A DNA stretch of 64,000 nt from an uncultured Prevotella sp. (lineage in GTDB: Bacteria; Bacteroidota; Bacteroidia; Bacteroidales; Bacteroidaceae), in contig CAMKTS010000015.1 of NCBI GenBank assembly GCA_946415755.1, forward strand, positions 1 to 64,000. Reading direction: 5' to 3'. Within the stretch, counting starts at the first letter, position 1, and every line of letters starts with the position of its first letter. A model generated the notes under the pieces. The model was not told where the DNA came from and made no database searches. It saw only the letters and a program-made list of their open reading frames with translations. Below, one piece after another: positions 8,233 to 14,789 of the stretch. The position numbers were made by a program, and so were the translations under genes.

Positions 8233-9444
8233 ATGAAGAAGATAGTTTTTATACTTTCAGCCTGTATCTTCTGTATAGGTCAGGCTGTATGCGGAAACGT
8301 GCTGACCGTGAGCGATGTGAATGTACCGCAGGGAGGACAGGCCACGCTGGAGATTGGTTGTGAGTTTGAAAAGGAGTATACCGCCTTTGAGTTGCAGTTA
8401 GCATTACCCACAGGACTGACATTGTTAACTGATGCGGATGGCTATCCTGTAATAGAGAAGGCGTTTGATACGAACCATATTTTAACGGGCAATCTGCTGC
8501 CTTCGAACGGCAACTATAAGATAACCTGCCGCTCAATGGACAACTTGTCCATACCCGGCAGTGGTGCTTTGTTCCGTGTGACGGTGGTAGCAGACGCTGG
8601 TCTGGTGCTTGGTTCAAGTCATACTGCCAATATCACAGCCTGTGAATTCACACGTACGGCAGATTCTCAGGGTGAAAACCTGGAAGATGTCAGTTTTACG
8701 ATACGTATCACGGAATTCCGTACGATTCTTGACGAGACTTCCACTTCGGCTCCTCCAGCGGCTACAGGGGTTGATGTTCGTGTGATGCGCACCATTAAGG
8801 CCAATGAATGGAGCACTATCTGTCTGCCGTTTGCTATGTCTGAGACCCAGGTAAAGACTGCTTTCGGCGATGATGTGAAGTTGGGTGATTTTACAGGTTA
8901 TACTCCAATATATGACAATGATGTTGTAAAAGCTATAACTGTCAACTTTAGCGAAGTCACGGCCATTGAGGCTAACCATCCCTATATTATTAAGGTGTCT
9001 TCTGCCATTACGGAGTTTACTGCTGACGGTGTAACGATTAATCCTGCTGAGGCTAAAGTTTCATTTGGCACAACAACGGGAACAGGAAAGAATAAAGTAT
9101 ACCATCCCGCAGATTTCATTGGAACATACGTTGCAGACTTCGATTTCTATAGCGAAGCGACTTCTTATCCTCTCTTCCTTAACGCCAACAAGTTCTACTA
9201 TGCGACTGAAAACACAAAACACATGAAGGCCTTCCGTGCCTACTTCGACTTCGATGATTACATGCCAGAGGCAGAGCCTTCCAGTGCTCCGATTTACATC
9301 TCGTTCAAGAATGAGACAACTGGCATCAGGAACATCAACATGGCTGGAGAAACCGATAGTTACTACGACCTACAGGGTCGTCGTATTGAGACTCCGTCGA
9401 AGGGCCTGTATATCAAGAACGGAAGGAAGGTGGTATTAAAATAA
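8233..9444 (+). CDS. Secreted cohesin-like protein with Prevotella-type C-terminal sorting-like tail
   Basis: A 403-residue exported protein (signal peptide MKKIVFILSACIFCIGQAVCG). Residues about 22-160 look cohesin-like (LTVSDVNVPQGGQATLEI, then ELQLALPTGLTLL). Residues about 180-340 form the domain containing TIKANEWSTICLPFAM that recurs on many Prevotella surface proteins. The tail YYDLQGRRIETPSKGLYIKN with a basic end is typical of Bacteroidetes secreted proteins and resembles type IX secretion C-terminal signals; porQ lies elsewhere in this window. No enzyme motif was seen. It follows the dockerin-like protein by 14 bp and precedes a small peptide gene by 15 bp. Structural or binding function is inference. 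Confidence 0.7.
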   Translation: MKKIVFILSACIFCIGQAVCGNVLTVSDVNVPQGGQATLEIGCEFEKEYTAFELQLALPTGLTLLTDADGYPVIEKAFDTNHILTGNLLPSNGNYKITCRSMDNLSIPGSGALFRVTVVADAGLVLGSSHTANITACEFTRTADSQGENLEDVSFTIRITEFRTILDETSTSAPPAATGVDVRVMRTIKANEWSTICLPFAMSETQVKTAFGDDVKLGDFTGYTPIYDNDVVKAITVNFSEVTAIEANHPYIIKVSSAITEFTADGVTINPAEAKVSFGTTTGTGKNKVYHPADFIGTYVADFDFYSEATSYPLFLNANKFYYATENTKHMKAFRAYFDFDDYMPEAEPSSAPIYISFKNETTGIRNINMAGETDSYYDLQGRRIETPSKGLYIKNGRKVVLK

Positions 9445-9459
9445 TGGAGGACTGAAGAT

Positions 9460-9651
9460 ATGAAAAAGAAGATATATATGACTCCGGAAATGGAGACGAT
9501 AGCGTTCAAGGCCAACAAGCTGCTGATGGCCAGTGGTGTGAACAGCGATCTGGGCATCGGCTATGGCGGTGTGGATGAAGGTGGAACGCTTGACCCCGCC
9601 GCACCAGGCTTAGGTGGACTGACGGGACTGCCAGACTTCATTTTCAAATGA
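9460..9651 (+). CDS. Small hypothetical protein, Gly-rich
   Basis: A 63-residue product with a charged start (MKKKIYMTPEMETIAFKANK), then LLMASGV and a Gly/Asp/Pro-rich tail (GIGYGGVDEGG). Short genes of this build often lie beside secreted proteins in Prevotella and Bacteroides. I know of no assigned function. It is 15 bp after the previous stop and is followed by a strong terminator, so it is the last gene of the 6740-9651 operon. Confidence 0.65.
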   Translation: MKKKIYMTPEMETIAFKANKLLMASGVNSDLGIGYGGVDEGGTLDPAAPGLGGLTGLPDFIFK

Positions 9652-9670
9652 TGTAAGGCATGAATGCAGA

Positions 9671-9711
9671 AGAAGAGAATGTTCGCGTGTAGGACATTCT
9701 CTTCTTTTCTG
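9671..9711 (+). terminator. Terminator of the 6740-9651 operon
   Basis: A perfect 12-bp stem AGAAGAGAATGT/ACATTCTCTTCT with an 11-nt loop is followed by TTTCT. It lies 20 bp past the small gene's stop. Confidence 0.8.
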
Positions 9712-9829
9712 CTTGCCCGACATGCGCGCACTTGACAAGGATTTTTTTCAGTGCCCCTCAGGATATAATCTTTTGAAAGTAGCATATCTTGCACTGAATA
9801 CTGATACCCAATGGGTTACGTGTATATTT

Positions 9830-9901
9830 CCTACACTGAATCCTACACTGAATCCTACACTGAAACCTACACTGAAACCTACACTGAAACCTACACTGCG
9901 G
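9830..9901 (+). repeat. Six-unit 12-bp tandem array (CCTACACTGAAW), left of higBA
   Basis: Six consecutive 12-bp units: two CCTACACTGAAT, three CCTACACTGAAA and a degenerate CCTACACTGCGG. The same unit in opposite orientation forms a four-unit array at 10851-10898 on the far side of higBA. A single degenerate unit lies near 9791. The rest of the 9712-9990 gap holds only this array and the higB promoter. Confidence 0.95.
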
Positions 9902-9939
9902 CTACAGTGACATCTCAATTTTATAAATAAACCACAAAT

Positions 9940-9973
9940 TTGTTGCGTATTTGAGAAACAATTTGTACCTTTG
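9940..9973 (+). promoter_or_regulatory. higBA promoter
   Basis: TTGTTG (9940-9945) and TACCTTTG (9966-9973) are 20 bp apart, matching the Bacteroidetes consensus. The -7 box ends 17 bp before the higB ATG. Confidence 0.7.
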
Positions 9974-9990
9974 CGGCAGGAAATCCATAA

Positions 9991-10344
9991 ATGATGGAAC
10001 AGACTGTATTTGAACTTGATTTATTAGAAGAGGCGCGCGACTTCTTGAAATCTCTGACAAAGGAGATCCGTGGCAAGATAGGTCACAACATCCGTAGGGT
10101 TCAGAAGGGAGAACGCGATAAGGAACTCTTCAAGAAATTAGATGGAACGGAGATATGGGAGTTTCGTACTCTCTACAACAAAACCTACTATAGATTATTT
10201 GCCTTTTGGGATAAAGACGAGAATACGCTGGTTGTAGCGACTCATGGCATCATTAAGAAGTCACAGAAAACACCCCAAAGTGAGATTACAAAGGCAGAAG
10301 GAATCAGAAAGCTGTATTTTGAAAATAAAAACAAGAAGATATGA
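9991..10344 (+). CDS. higB: HigB-type mRNA interferase toxin (RelE superfamily)
   Basis: A 117-residue protein of the phage Gp49-like/HigB family: LDLLEEARDFLKSLTKEIRGKI, then GTEIWEFRTLYNKTYYRLFAF and TLVVATHGIIKKSQKTP. These give the family's core strands with Arg/Tyr/Lys residues suited to ribosome-dependent mRNA cleavage. The toxin precedes the antitoxin, the inverted order typical of higBA. The stop overlaps the higA start by 4 bp (ATGA). It is probably autorepressed by the HigA complex at the upstream promoter (family knowledge). Confidence 0.9.
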   Translation: MMEQTVFELDLLEEARDFLKSLTKEIRGKIGHNIRRVQKGERDKELFKKLDGTEIWEFRTLYNKTYYRLFAFWDKDENTLVVATHGIIKKSQKTPQSEITKAEGIRKLYFENKNKKI

Positions 10345-10673
10345 AAAAGGTCGGAAACATGAAACTGTATAGCTTTGAAGAATTGCTGGAAGAAGATTAC
10401 GGCAAGGTAGGCACTCCAGAGCGTGATGCATTCGAACAGAGTGTTGACGAAGCTGTTCAGGCCTATCGCGTAGGCGAAGCCATCAAGCAGGCACGTGAAG
10501 CCCAGAAACTTACCCAAGCTGAATTGGGCGAGAAGATGGGTGTGCAGCGTGCTCAAGTCTGCCGTTTAGAGAGTGGAAAGAGCATCACCCTTTCCTCTAT
10601 GATGCGTGCTTTCCGTGCATTGGGAGTACAGGTTGCACTCGAAATGAAAGGAATAGGCAAAGTGGCTCTATGA
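10341..10673 (+). CDS. higA: HigA-type antitoxin with XRE helix-turn-helix
   Basis: A 110-residue antitoxin. An acidic N-terminal part (YSFEELLEEDYGKVGTPERD) is followed by a Cro/C1-type helix-turn-helix at about 53-105: IKQAREAQKLTQAELGEKMG, then QVCRLESGKSITLSSMMRAF. It binds HigB and represses the operon. Translation is coupled to higB through the ATGA overlap. An in-frame Met at residue 7 (MKLYSF) is an alternative start. Confidence 0.9.
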   Translation: MKKVGNMKLYSFEELLEEDYGKVGTPERDAFEQSVDEAVQAYRVGEAIKQAREAQKLTQAELGEKMGVQRAQVCRLESGKSITLSSMMRAFRALGVQVALEMKGIGKVAL

Positions 10674-10700
10674 CGGACTGAGTGTACCTGGGCGTGAACT

Positions 10701-10738
10701 GGGAATACATGGTACTTGTACAGGGAATACATGGTACT
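10701..10738 (+). repeat. 16-bp direct repeat with nearby dyads downstream of higA
   Basis: GGGAATACATGGTACT occurs at 10701-10716 and 10723-10738. It is followed by further GGTACT/AGTACC words, including GGTACTGG pairing with CCCAGTACC across about 30 bp. The 10674-11075 gap holds these repeats, the right 12-bp array and a terminator for the minus-strand gene. No gene was seen. Confidence 0.8.
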
Positions 10739-10850
10739 GGTACTGATTGTACAAGGTGCATGTACTCCCAGTACCAAGAACTTGGACAAATTTTGGTACT
10801 ATAGTTAATAAATCTAAAAAGCTTGTGCATTGAAGGATTGGAGAAGTCTT

Positions 10851-10898
10851 GTTCAGTGTAGGATTCAGTGCTGGATTCAGTGTAGGATTCAGTGTAGG
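10851..10898 (-). repeat. Four-unit 12-bp tandem array, right of higBA, inverted
   Basis: Units read GTTCAGTGTAGG, ATTCAGTGCTGG, ATTCAGTGTAGG, ATTCAGTGTAGG on the plus strand. These are the reverse complement of the CCTACACTGAAT units at 9830-9901, so the higBA genes lie between inverted arrays. Confidence 0.95.
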
Positions 10899-10990
10899 AA
10901 AATCTGCATAAAGCTCTGATAGTCAATGCTCAGTGCAGGATATGCGACTTTTTCTGGTGTGGCATTTCTAGTGCGCGTATATGCGAAGGC

Positions 10991-11040
10991 AAAAAAACGT
11001 GTCCTATCTGTCCAATCCAACATAGACACATAGGACACGT
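10991..11040 (-). terminator. Terminator of the GlsB-type gene
   Basis: On the minus strand ACGTGTCCTAT and ATAGGACACGT form a perfect 11-bp stem around a 22-nt loop, followed by TTTTTTT (10991-10997). It lies 36 bp past the stop of the 11076-11315 gene. Confidence 0.75.
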
Positions 11041-11075
11041 GGTACACGTGTTTTGGCATATCGTAAGTATGCTGT

Positions 11076-11315
11076 TTACTTCTTGATGAGCGAGGCTATC
11101 CAGAGGATGGCTACGGCACCGATGATGGCAGTGCCCAGCTGGCCGAGGATGCCTCCCCATGTGATGCCCAGCGTCTCAAAGAGCCAGCCGCCTACCAAGC
11201 CTCCGAAGAGTCCGAGTACCAGATTCATAATGAAGCCGAAGCCTCCACCTTTCATCAACTTGCCGGCACAAAAGCCTGCCAGACATCCAATAATAATTGA
11301 ACCGATAATTCCCAT
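11076..11315 (-). CDS. GlsB/YeaQ/YmgE-family small membrane protein
   Basis: A 79-residue, very hydrophobic protein with three Gly-rich membrane segments: GIIGSIIIGCLAGFCAGKLM, then NLVLGLFGGLVGGWLFETLG and LGTAIIGAVAILWIASLI. This is the transglycosylase-associated/GlsB family. Members are inner-membrane proteins linked to stress responses, but their biochemical role is not established. It is followed by its own terminator and sits 37 bp downstream of korB, so it may share that transcript. Confidence 0.85.
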   Translation of the reverse strand: MGIIGSIIIGCLAGFCAGKLMKGGGFGFIMNLVLGLFGGLVGGWLFETLGITWGGILGQLGTAIIGAVAILWIASLIKK

Positions 11316-11352
11316 TTCTGAATGATTTATTTGTTACTACGAATGATACGAA

Positions 11353-12354
11353 TCAGCTGACAGTCCACGTGTCGTTGGTCTCGAGCAGCTCGGTGAAGTT
11401 ATGGTACTTCTTCTGGGCAGAGACCTCGGCAAGCTGTGCATGGACGGCCTCGTCGTAGGTGGGTGCCTCAACATCGCGGATGACTCCCAGGGCGATGGGG
11501 AAGCCGTCGCCGTTGCCCATGAGGGCGAGCTTCAGCTGCAGGGTGTTGTCCTCGCAGTGGGCATCGTGAACCAATACATCATCGAGGGTGTAACCGTCCT
11601 TGCCAATCTCGACCACCTTCAGGCCGAAGCCCTGCTGAACGAGTCCGAACTCGTTGTTCTCACCGAAGACGAGTTTCTCGCCATGACGCACGTAGATGGC
11701 ATTCTTCTTGCGGCCCTCCTTGTTATATACGGCCTCATGGCAGCCGTCGTTGAAGATGACGCAGTTCTGCAGCACCTCGGTGACGGAGGCTCCCTTGTGC
11801 TGGTAGGCGGCCTTCAGCACCTCGACGGTACCCTGGGCATCAGTAGCCACGCAACGGGCGAAGAAATGGCCACGGGCACCGAAGCACAGCTCGGCAGGAC
11901 GGAACGGATCCTCGACGGTGCCGTAAGGACTGGACTTCGACACGAATCCACGGGGTGAGGTGGGGGAGTATTGTCCCTTCGTCAGACCGTAGATGCGGTT
12001 GTTCAACAGAATCATGTTCAGGTCGATGTTACGACGGTTGGCATGGATGAAGTGGTTGCCGCCGATGGCCAGACCGTCACCGTCGCCACTGACCTGCCAT
12101 ACCGTGAGGTTGGGGTTGGCCACCTTCGCACCGGTGGCGATGGCTGCGGCACGGCCGTGGATGGTGTTCATACCATACGTGGCCATGTAGTGGGGCAGAC
12201 GGCTGGAACAGCCGATACCGCTGATGACGGCTACGTTCTCGGGGGCTACGCCAATCTCGGCCATAGCCTTATGGAGTGAAGCCAGGAAGAAGTGGTCGCC
12301 ACAACCAGGGCACCACCGGGGCTGGCCTTTCTTAAAATCTTGTGCTGTATACAT
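11353..12354 (-). CDS. korB: 2-oxoacid:ferredoxin oxidoreductase, beta subunit
   Basis: The 333-residue beta subunit binds thiamine diphosphate: PRWCPGCGDHFFLASLH at the start, then GIGCSSRLPHYM, the ThDP/Mg signature SGDGDGLAIGGNHFIH and LLNNRIYGLTKGQYSPTSP. With the alpha/gamma subunit it oxidatively decarboxylates a 2-oxoacid to acyl-CoA with reduction of ferredoxin. 2-Oxoglutarate is the likely substrate for this two-gene form. The ATG at 12354 lies 2 bp from the left inverted repeat of the unit that separates it from korA. Confidence 0.9.
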   Translation of the reverse strand: MYTAQDFKKGQPRWCPGCGDHFFLASLHKAMAEIGVAPENVAVISGIGCSSRLPHYMATYGMNTIHGRAAAIATGAKVANPNLTVWQVSGDGDGLAIGGNHFIHANRRNIDLNMILLNNRIYGLTKGQYSPTSPRGFVSKSSPYGTVEDPFRPAELCFGARGHFFARCVATDAQGTVEVLKAAYQHKGASVTEVLQNCVIFNDGCHEAVYNKEGRKKNAIYVRHGEKLVFGENNEFGLVQQGFGLKVVEIGKDGYTLDDVLVHDAHCEDNTLQLKLALMGNGDGFPIALGVIRDVEAPTYDEAVHAQLAEVSAQKKYHNFTELLETNDTWTVS

Positions 12355-12356
12355 TT

Positions 12357-12387
12357 TAATTAAGAATTAAGAGTTAAGAATTAAGAA
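12357..12387 (+). repeat. 31-bp inverted repeat, korB side
   Basis: The 31-bp sequence TAATTAAGAATTAAGAGTTA... matches the reverse complement of 12773-12803 at 30 of 31 positions. The repeat is itself built of 7-bp units (GAATTAA/GAGTTAA). It contains the stop codon of the enclosed four-helix-bundle gene (12374-12376). Confidence 0.95.
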
Positions 12388-12769
12388 AATCACTTTGAGC
12401 ATTGTCATACTTCGTTGTGTTTTCTTTTGTTGTTTTTACAATAGAAGCTAGAATCGCTGTTAGCTCATCTGCTTCTTGATGAAGAGAGTTAAACGATAAA
12501 TCGTCAATATATTCACTGTCATGTAAGAGTTCAATCCAATATAGAGTTTCATTGGCTTCTTTTAATGCGATGGATGCTTTATTGACAAAGTCTGCGCGAC
12601 TCTGTGCGAACTTGGCTTCTCGCATCAAAGCACCTATAGACGTTCCACTACGTAACAACTGCTTTGACAAAACATATTCATCTTTTTGCTTAGTCAAATA
12701 TTTGTATGCCTTTACTATACGTAAAGCAAACAGATACGAACGCTTCTCTATGGGATTGTCTTGAGTCAT
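12374..12769 (-). CDS. Four-helix-bundle protein (S23/IVS-encoded protein family)
   Basis: A 131-residue, helix-rich protein with the family pattern: FALRIVKAYKYLTKQKDEYVL near 14-34, then LLRSGTSIGALMREAKFAQS, FVNKASIALKEANETLYWIE and ELTAILASIVKTTKEN. Relatives are encoded by intervening sequences in some 23S rRNA genes and by many stand-alone Bacteroidetes genes. Their molecular role is unclear and some may bind RNA. It lies on the same strand as korA and korB, between them, inside inverted repeats, with its stop codon in one repeat and its ATG 3 bp from the other. Its AT-rich composition contrasts with the GC-rich kor genes, suggesting later arrival. Confidence 0.85.
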   Translation of the reverse strand: MTQDNPIEKRSYLFALRIVKAYKYLTKQKDEYVLSKQLLRSGTSIGALMREAKFAQSRADFVNKASIALKEANETLYWIELLHDSEYIDDLSFNSLHQEADELTAILASIVKTTKENTTKYDNAQSDFLNS

Positions 12770-12772
12770 TCT

Positions 12773-12803
12773 TTCTTAATTCTTAACTCTTAACTCTTAA
12801 TTA
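12773..12803 (-). repeat. 31-bp inverted repeat, korA side
   Basis: This is the partner of 12357-12387 (30 of 31 positions). It overlaps the 3' end of korA: the last codons (ATT AAG AGT TAA, for Ile-Lys-Ser-stop) are made of repeat sequence. Confidence 0.95.
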
Positions 12804-14637
12804 GTTTTTCGAACTCGGCAACGAGTTCAGAAACAATGAAAGGCTGTCCTTTGACTTGGTTAAATTGATAGGGTACGAAGTTGTCGACCTTCATGCGGAG
12901 GTAGGCAGCGAGCTGGCCCATGTTCTGTTCGGCCACGACCACCTTCTTGTACTTGGAGAGTACCTCGGCAGTGTTCTGGGGCAGGGGATTGAGGAACTTG
13001 AACTGTGCCTGGGCCACCTTATGACCTTGGGCGCGCAGCTCGTCCATCGCAGAGTGCAGATGACCGTAGGTGCTGCCAAAGCCCACAATGAGCAGGTCGG
13101 CATCATCCTTGTCGCCCTCAACCTCGAGGTCGGGAACCTGGATGTTGTCTATCTTCTGCTGGCGCAGACGTGTCATCAGGTCGTGGTTCTCAGGATTGGT
13201 GGAGATGGCTCCCGTCTGGTTGTCCTTCTCCAGACCGCCGAGGATATGCGTGAAGCCCTCGCGACCGGGCACGGCCCAATAGCGGGTGCCATTCTCGGCA
13301 CGCATATAGGGAGTCCATTTGCCCTTCAGTTCCTCAGGAACATACGGCGGATTGATGGTGTCGAGCTTATTGATGTCGGGCAGACGGAAGGCTCCGCTGC
13401 CGTTGGCCACATAGGCATCGGTGAGCAGTACAACGGGGGTCATGTGCTCCAAGGCAATCTTGGCTGCCTGATAGACGGCATCGAAGCAGTCGGTGGGACT
13501 TAGGGCGGCGATGACGGGCATCGGACTCTCGCCGTTGCGGCCGAAGAGTACCTGCAGCAGGTCGGTCTGTTCCGACTTGGTGGGAAGTCCCGTAGCAGGA
13601 CCGCCGCGCTGTACGTCGATGACCACCAGCGGCAGCTCCATGATGACAGCGAGGTTCATGGCCTCCGACTTCAGGCAGATGCCAGGGCCGGAGGTGGACG
13701 TTACGGCCAGGGCACCGGCAAACGAGGCACCGAGGGCCGAGGCGGCACCGCTGATCTCGTCTTCACACTGTACGGTGATGACACCGCATGACTTGTGCTT
13801 CGACAACTCGTGCAGGATGTCGGTGGCAGGAGTGATGGGGTAGGAGCCTAAGTAGAGGCGCAGACCTGCCTTCTCGGCAGCTGCTATCAGTCCGTAGGCC
13901 GTAGCCTTATTGCCCGTAATGTCCATATAGCGGCCGGGCACCTTCTCCTTCGACTCGACGCGGTAGACGTTCATGGCACTGGAGTGCGTGTTGTGACCGT
14001 AGTCGTAGCCTGCCTGCACCACCTTGATGTTGTTCTCGGCAATGGCGGGTTTCTTGGCAAACTTCTCGCGCAGGAAGTTGAACACCAGCTCCAAGTCGCG
14101 GTCGAAGAGCCAGCAGACGAGGCCCAGTGCAAACATGTTGCGCGACTTCAGCATCACCTTGTTGTCCATGCCCGTATCCTTCAGACAGTCCTTTACCATT
14201 GTGGTCAGCGGACACTGGATGACGCGGTCGGGGTCGATATGCATCTCGCCCAGATAGTCTTCAGTCTGAAACTGTGCCTTTTCCAAATCCTTCGGGCCGA
14301 AGGAGTCGGTGTCGATGATGATCGTCGCACCGGGCTTCGCATAGCGGTACTGCGTCTTCAGCGCAGCGGCATTCATTGCCACCAGCACGTCGCACTTGTC
14401 GCCAGGGGTGTACACCCGTCCGGCACCGATGTGTACCTGAAAGCCGCTGACACCCGTCAGCGAACCTTGCGGAGCGCGGATGTCGGCAGGATAGTCGGGG
14501 AATGTAGATATCCCGTTGCCTACCGTGGCACTCACGGTAGAGAAAATGTTTCCGGCCAGCTGCATGCCGTCACCGGAGTCTCCAGAGAACCGGACAACTA
14601 CCTGGTCCAGTTGCTTCACTTCTAATTTTTCTGCCAT
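12790..14637 (-). CDS. korA: 2-oxoacid:ferredoxin oxidoreductase, fused gamma-alpha subunit
   Basis: The 615-residue chain fuses the gamma domain (residues about 1-185: VVVRFSGDSGDGMQLAGNIF, then VNAAA-type MNAAALKTQYRYAKPG) to the alpha domain (about 215-615: GNKATAYGLIAAAEKAG, LGSYPITPATDILHELSKHK, GASFAGALAVTSTSGPGICL). The chain pairs with korB to generate reduced ferredoxin and acyl-CoA, probably from 2-oxoglutarate. The track start at 14691 adds 18 residues not expected in the family; MAEKLEVKQLDQVVV at 14637 is preferred. The C-terminal Ile-Lys-Ser and stop are contributed by the inverted repeat, so the original C-terminus may have been replaced. Confidence 0.92.
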   Translation of the reverse strand: MAEKLEVKQLDQVVVRFSGDSGDGMQLAGNIFSTVSATVGNGISTFPDYPADIRAPQGSLTGVSGFQVHIGAGRVYTPGDKCDVLVAMNAAALKTQYRYAKPGATIIIDTDSFGPKDLEKAQFQTEDYLGEMHIDPDRVIQCPLTTMVKDCLKDTGMDNKVMLKSRNMFALGLVCWLFDRDLELVFNFLREKFAKKPAIAENNIKVVQAGYDYGHNTHSSAMNVYRVESKEKVPGRYMDITGNKATAYGLIAAAEKAGLRLYLGSYPITPATDILHELSKHKSCGVITVQCEDEISGAASALGASFAGALAVTSTSGPGICLKSEAMNLAVIMELPLVVIDVQRGGPATGLPTKSEQTDLLQVLFGRNGESPMPVIAALSPTDCFDAVYQAAKIALEHMTPVVLLTDAYVANGSGAFRLPDINKLDTINPPYVPEELKGKWTPYMRAENGTRYWAVPGREGFTHILGGLEKDNQTGAISTNPENHDLMTRLRQQKIDNIQVPDLEVEGDKDDADLLIVGFGSTYGHLHSAMDELRAQGHKVAQAQFKFLNPLPQNTAEVLSKYKKVVVAEQNMGQLAAYLRMKVDNFVPYQFNQVKGQPFIVSELVAEFEKLIKS

Positions 14638-14789
14638 AAATCTGTATAATAATATGTGTTCTTTGCTTTTTTTAGCGTGCAAAGTTCGCAAATATTCATT
14701 TATCTACCAAATATTTTGCAATAAAAATGCAAATATCGGGCAGAAAATGACTATTTTTGTATATTTATGCCGTTTTGGCCGCCTTCTTG

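Larger units (their letters stand above)
12357..12803 (-). mobile_element. Candidate mobile unit: four-helix-bundle gene within 31-bp inverted repeats
   Basis: The unit is 447 bp and consists of two near-perfect inverted repeats with one gene filling nearly all the space between them. It sits exactly at the korA/korB junction. No transposase is encoded. If mobile it would have to be moved by other functions, or spread as a retro- or recombination-based element (inference). Confidence 0.5.

Noticed and set aside
9713-9910. 65-residue ORF over the 12-bp array (NPTLNPTLKPTL...)
   Set aside because: The protein repeat merely translates the DNA tandem array; no promoter or second feature supports expression.
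9830-10898. CRISPR array
   Set aside because: The 12-bp units are contiguous with no spacers, so this is a simple tandem repeat.
10597-10926. Minus-strand ORF with YTES repeats
   Set aside because: It is again a translation of the 12-bp array plus the antisense of higA.
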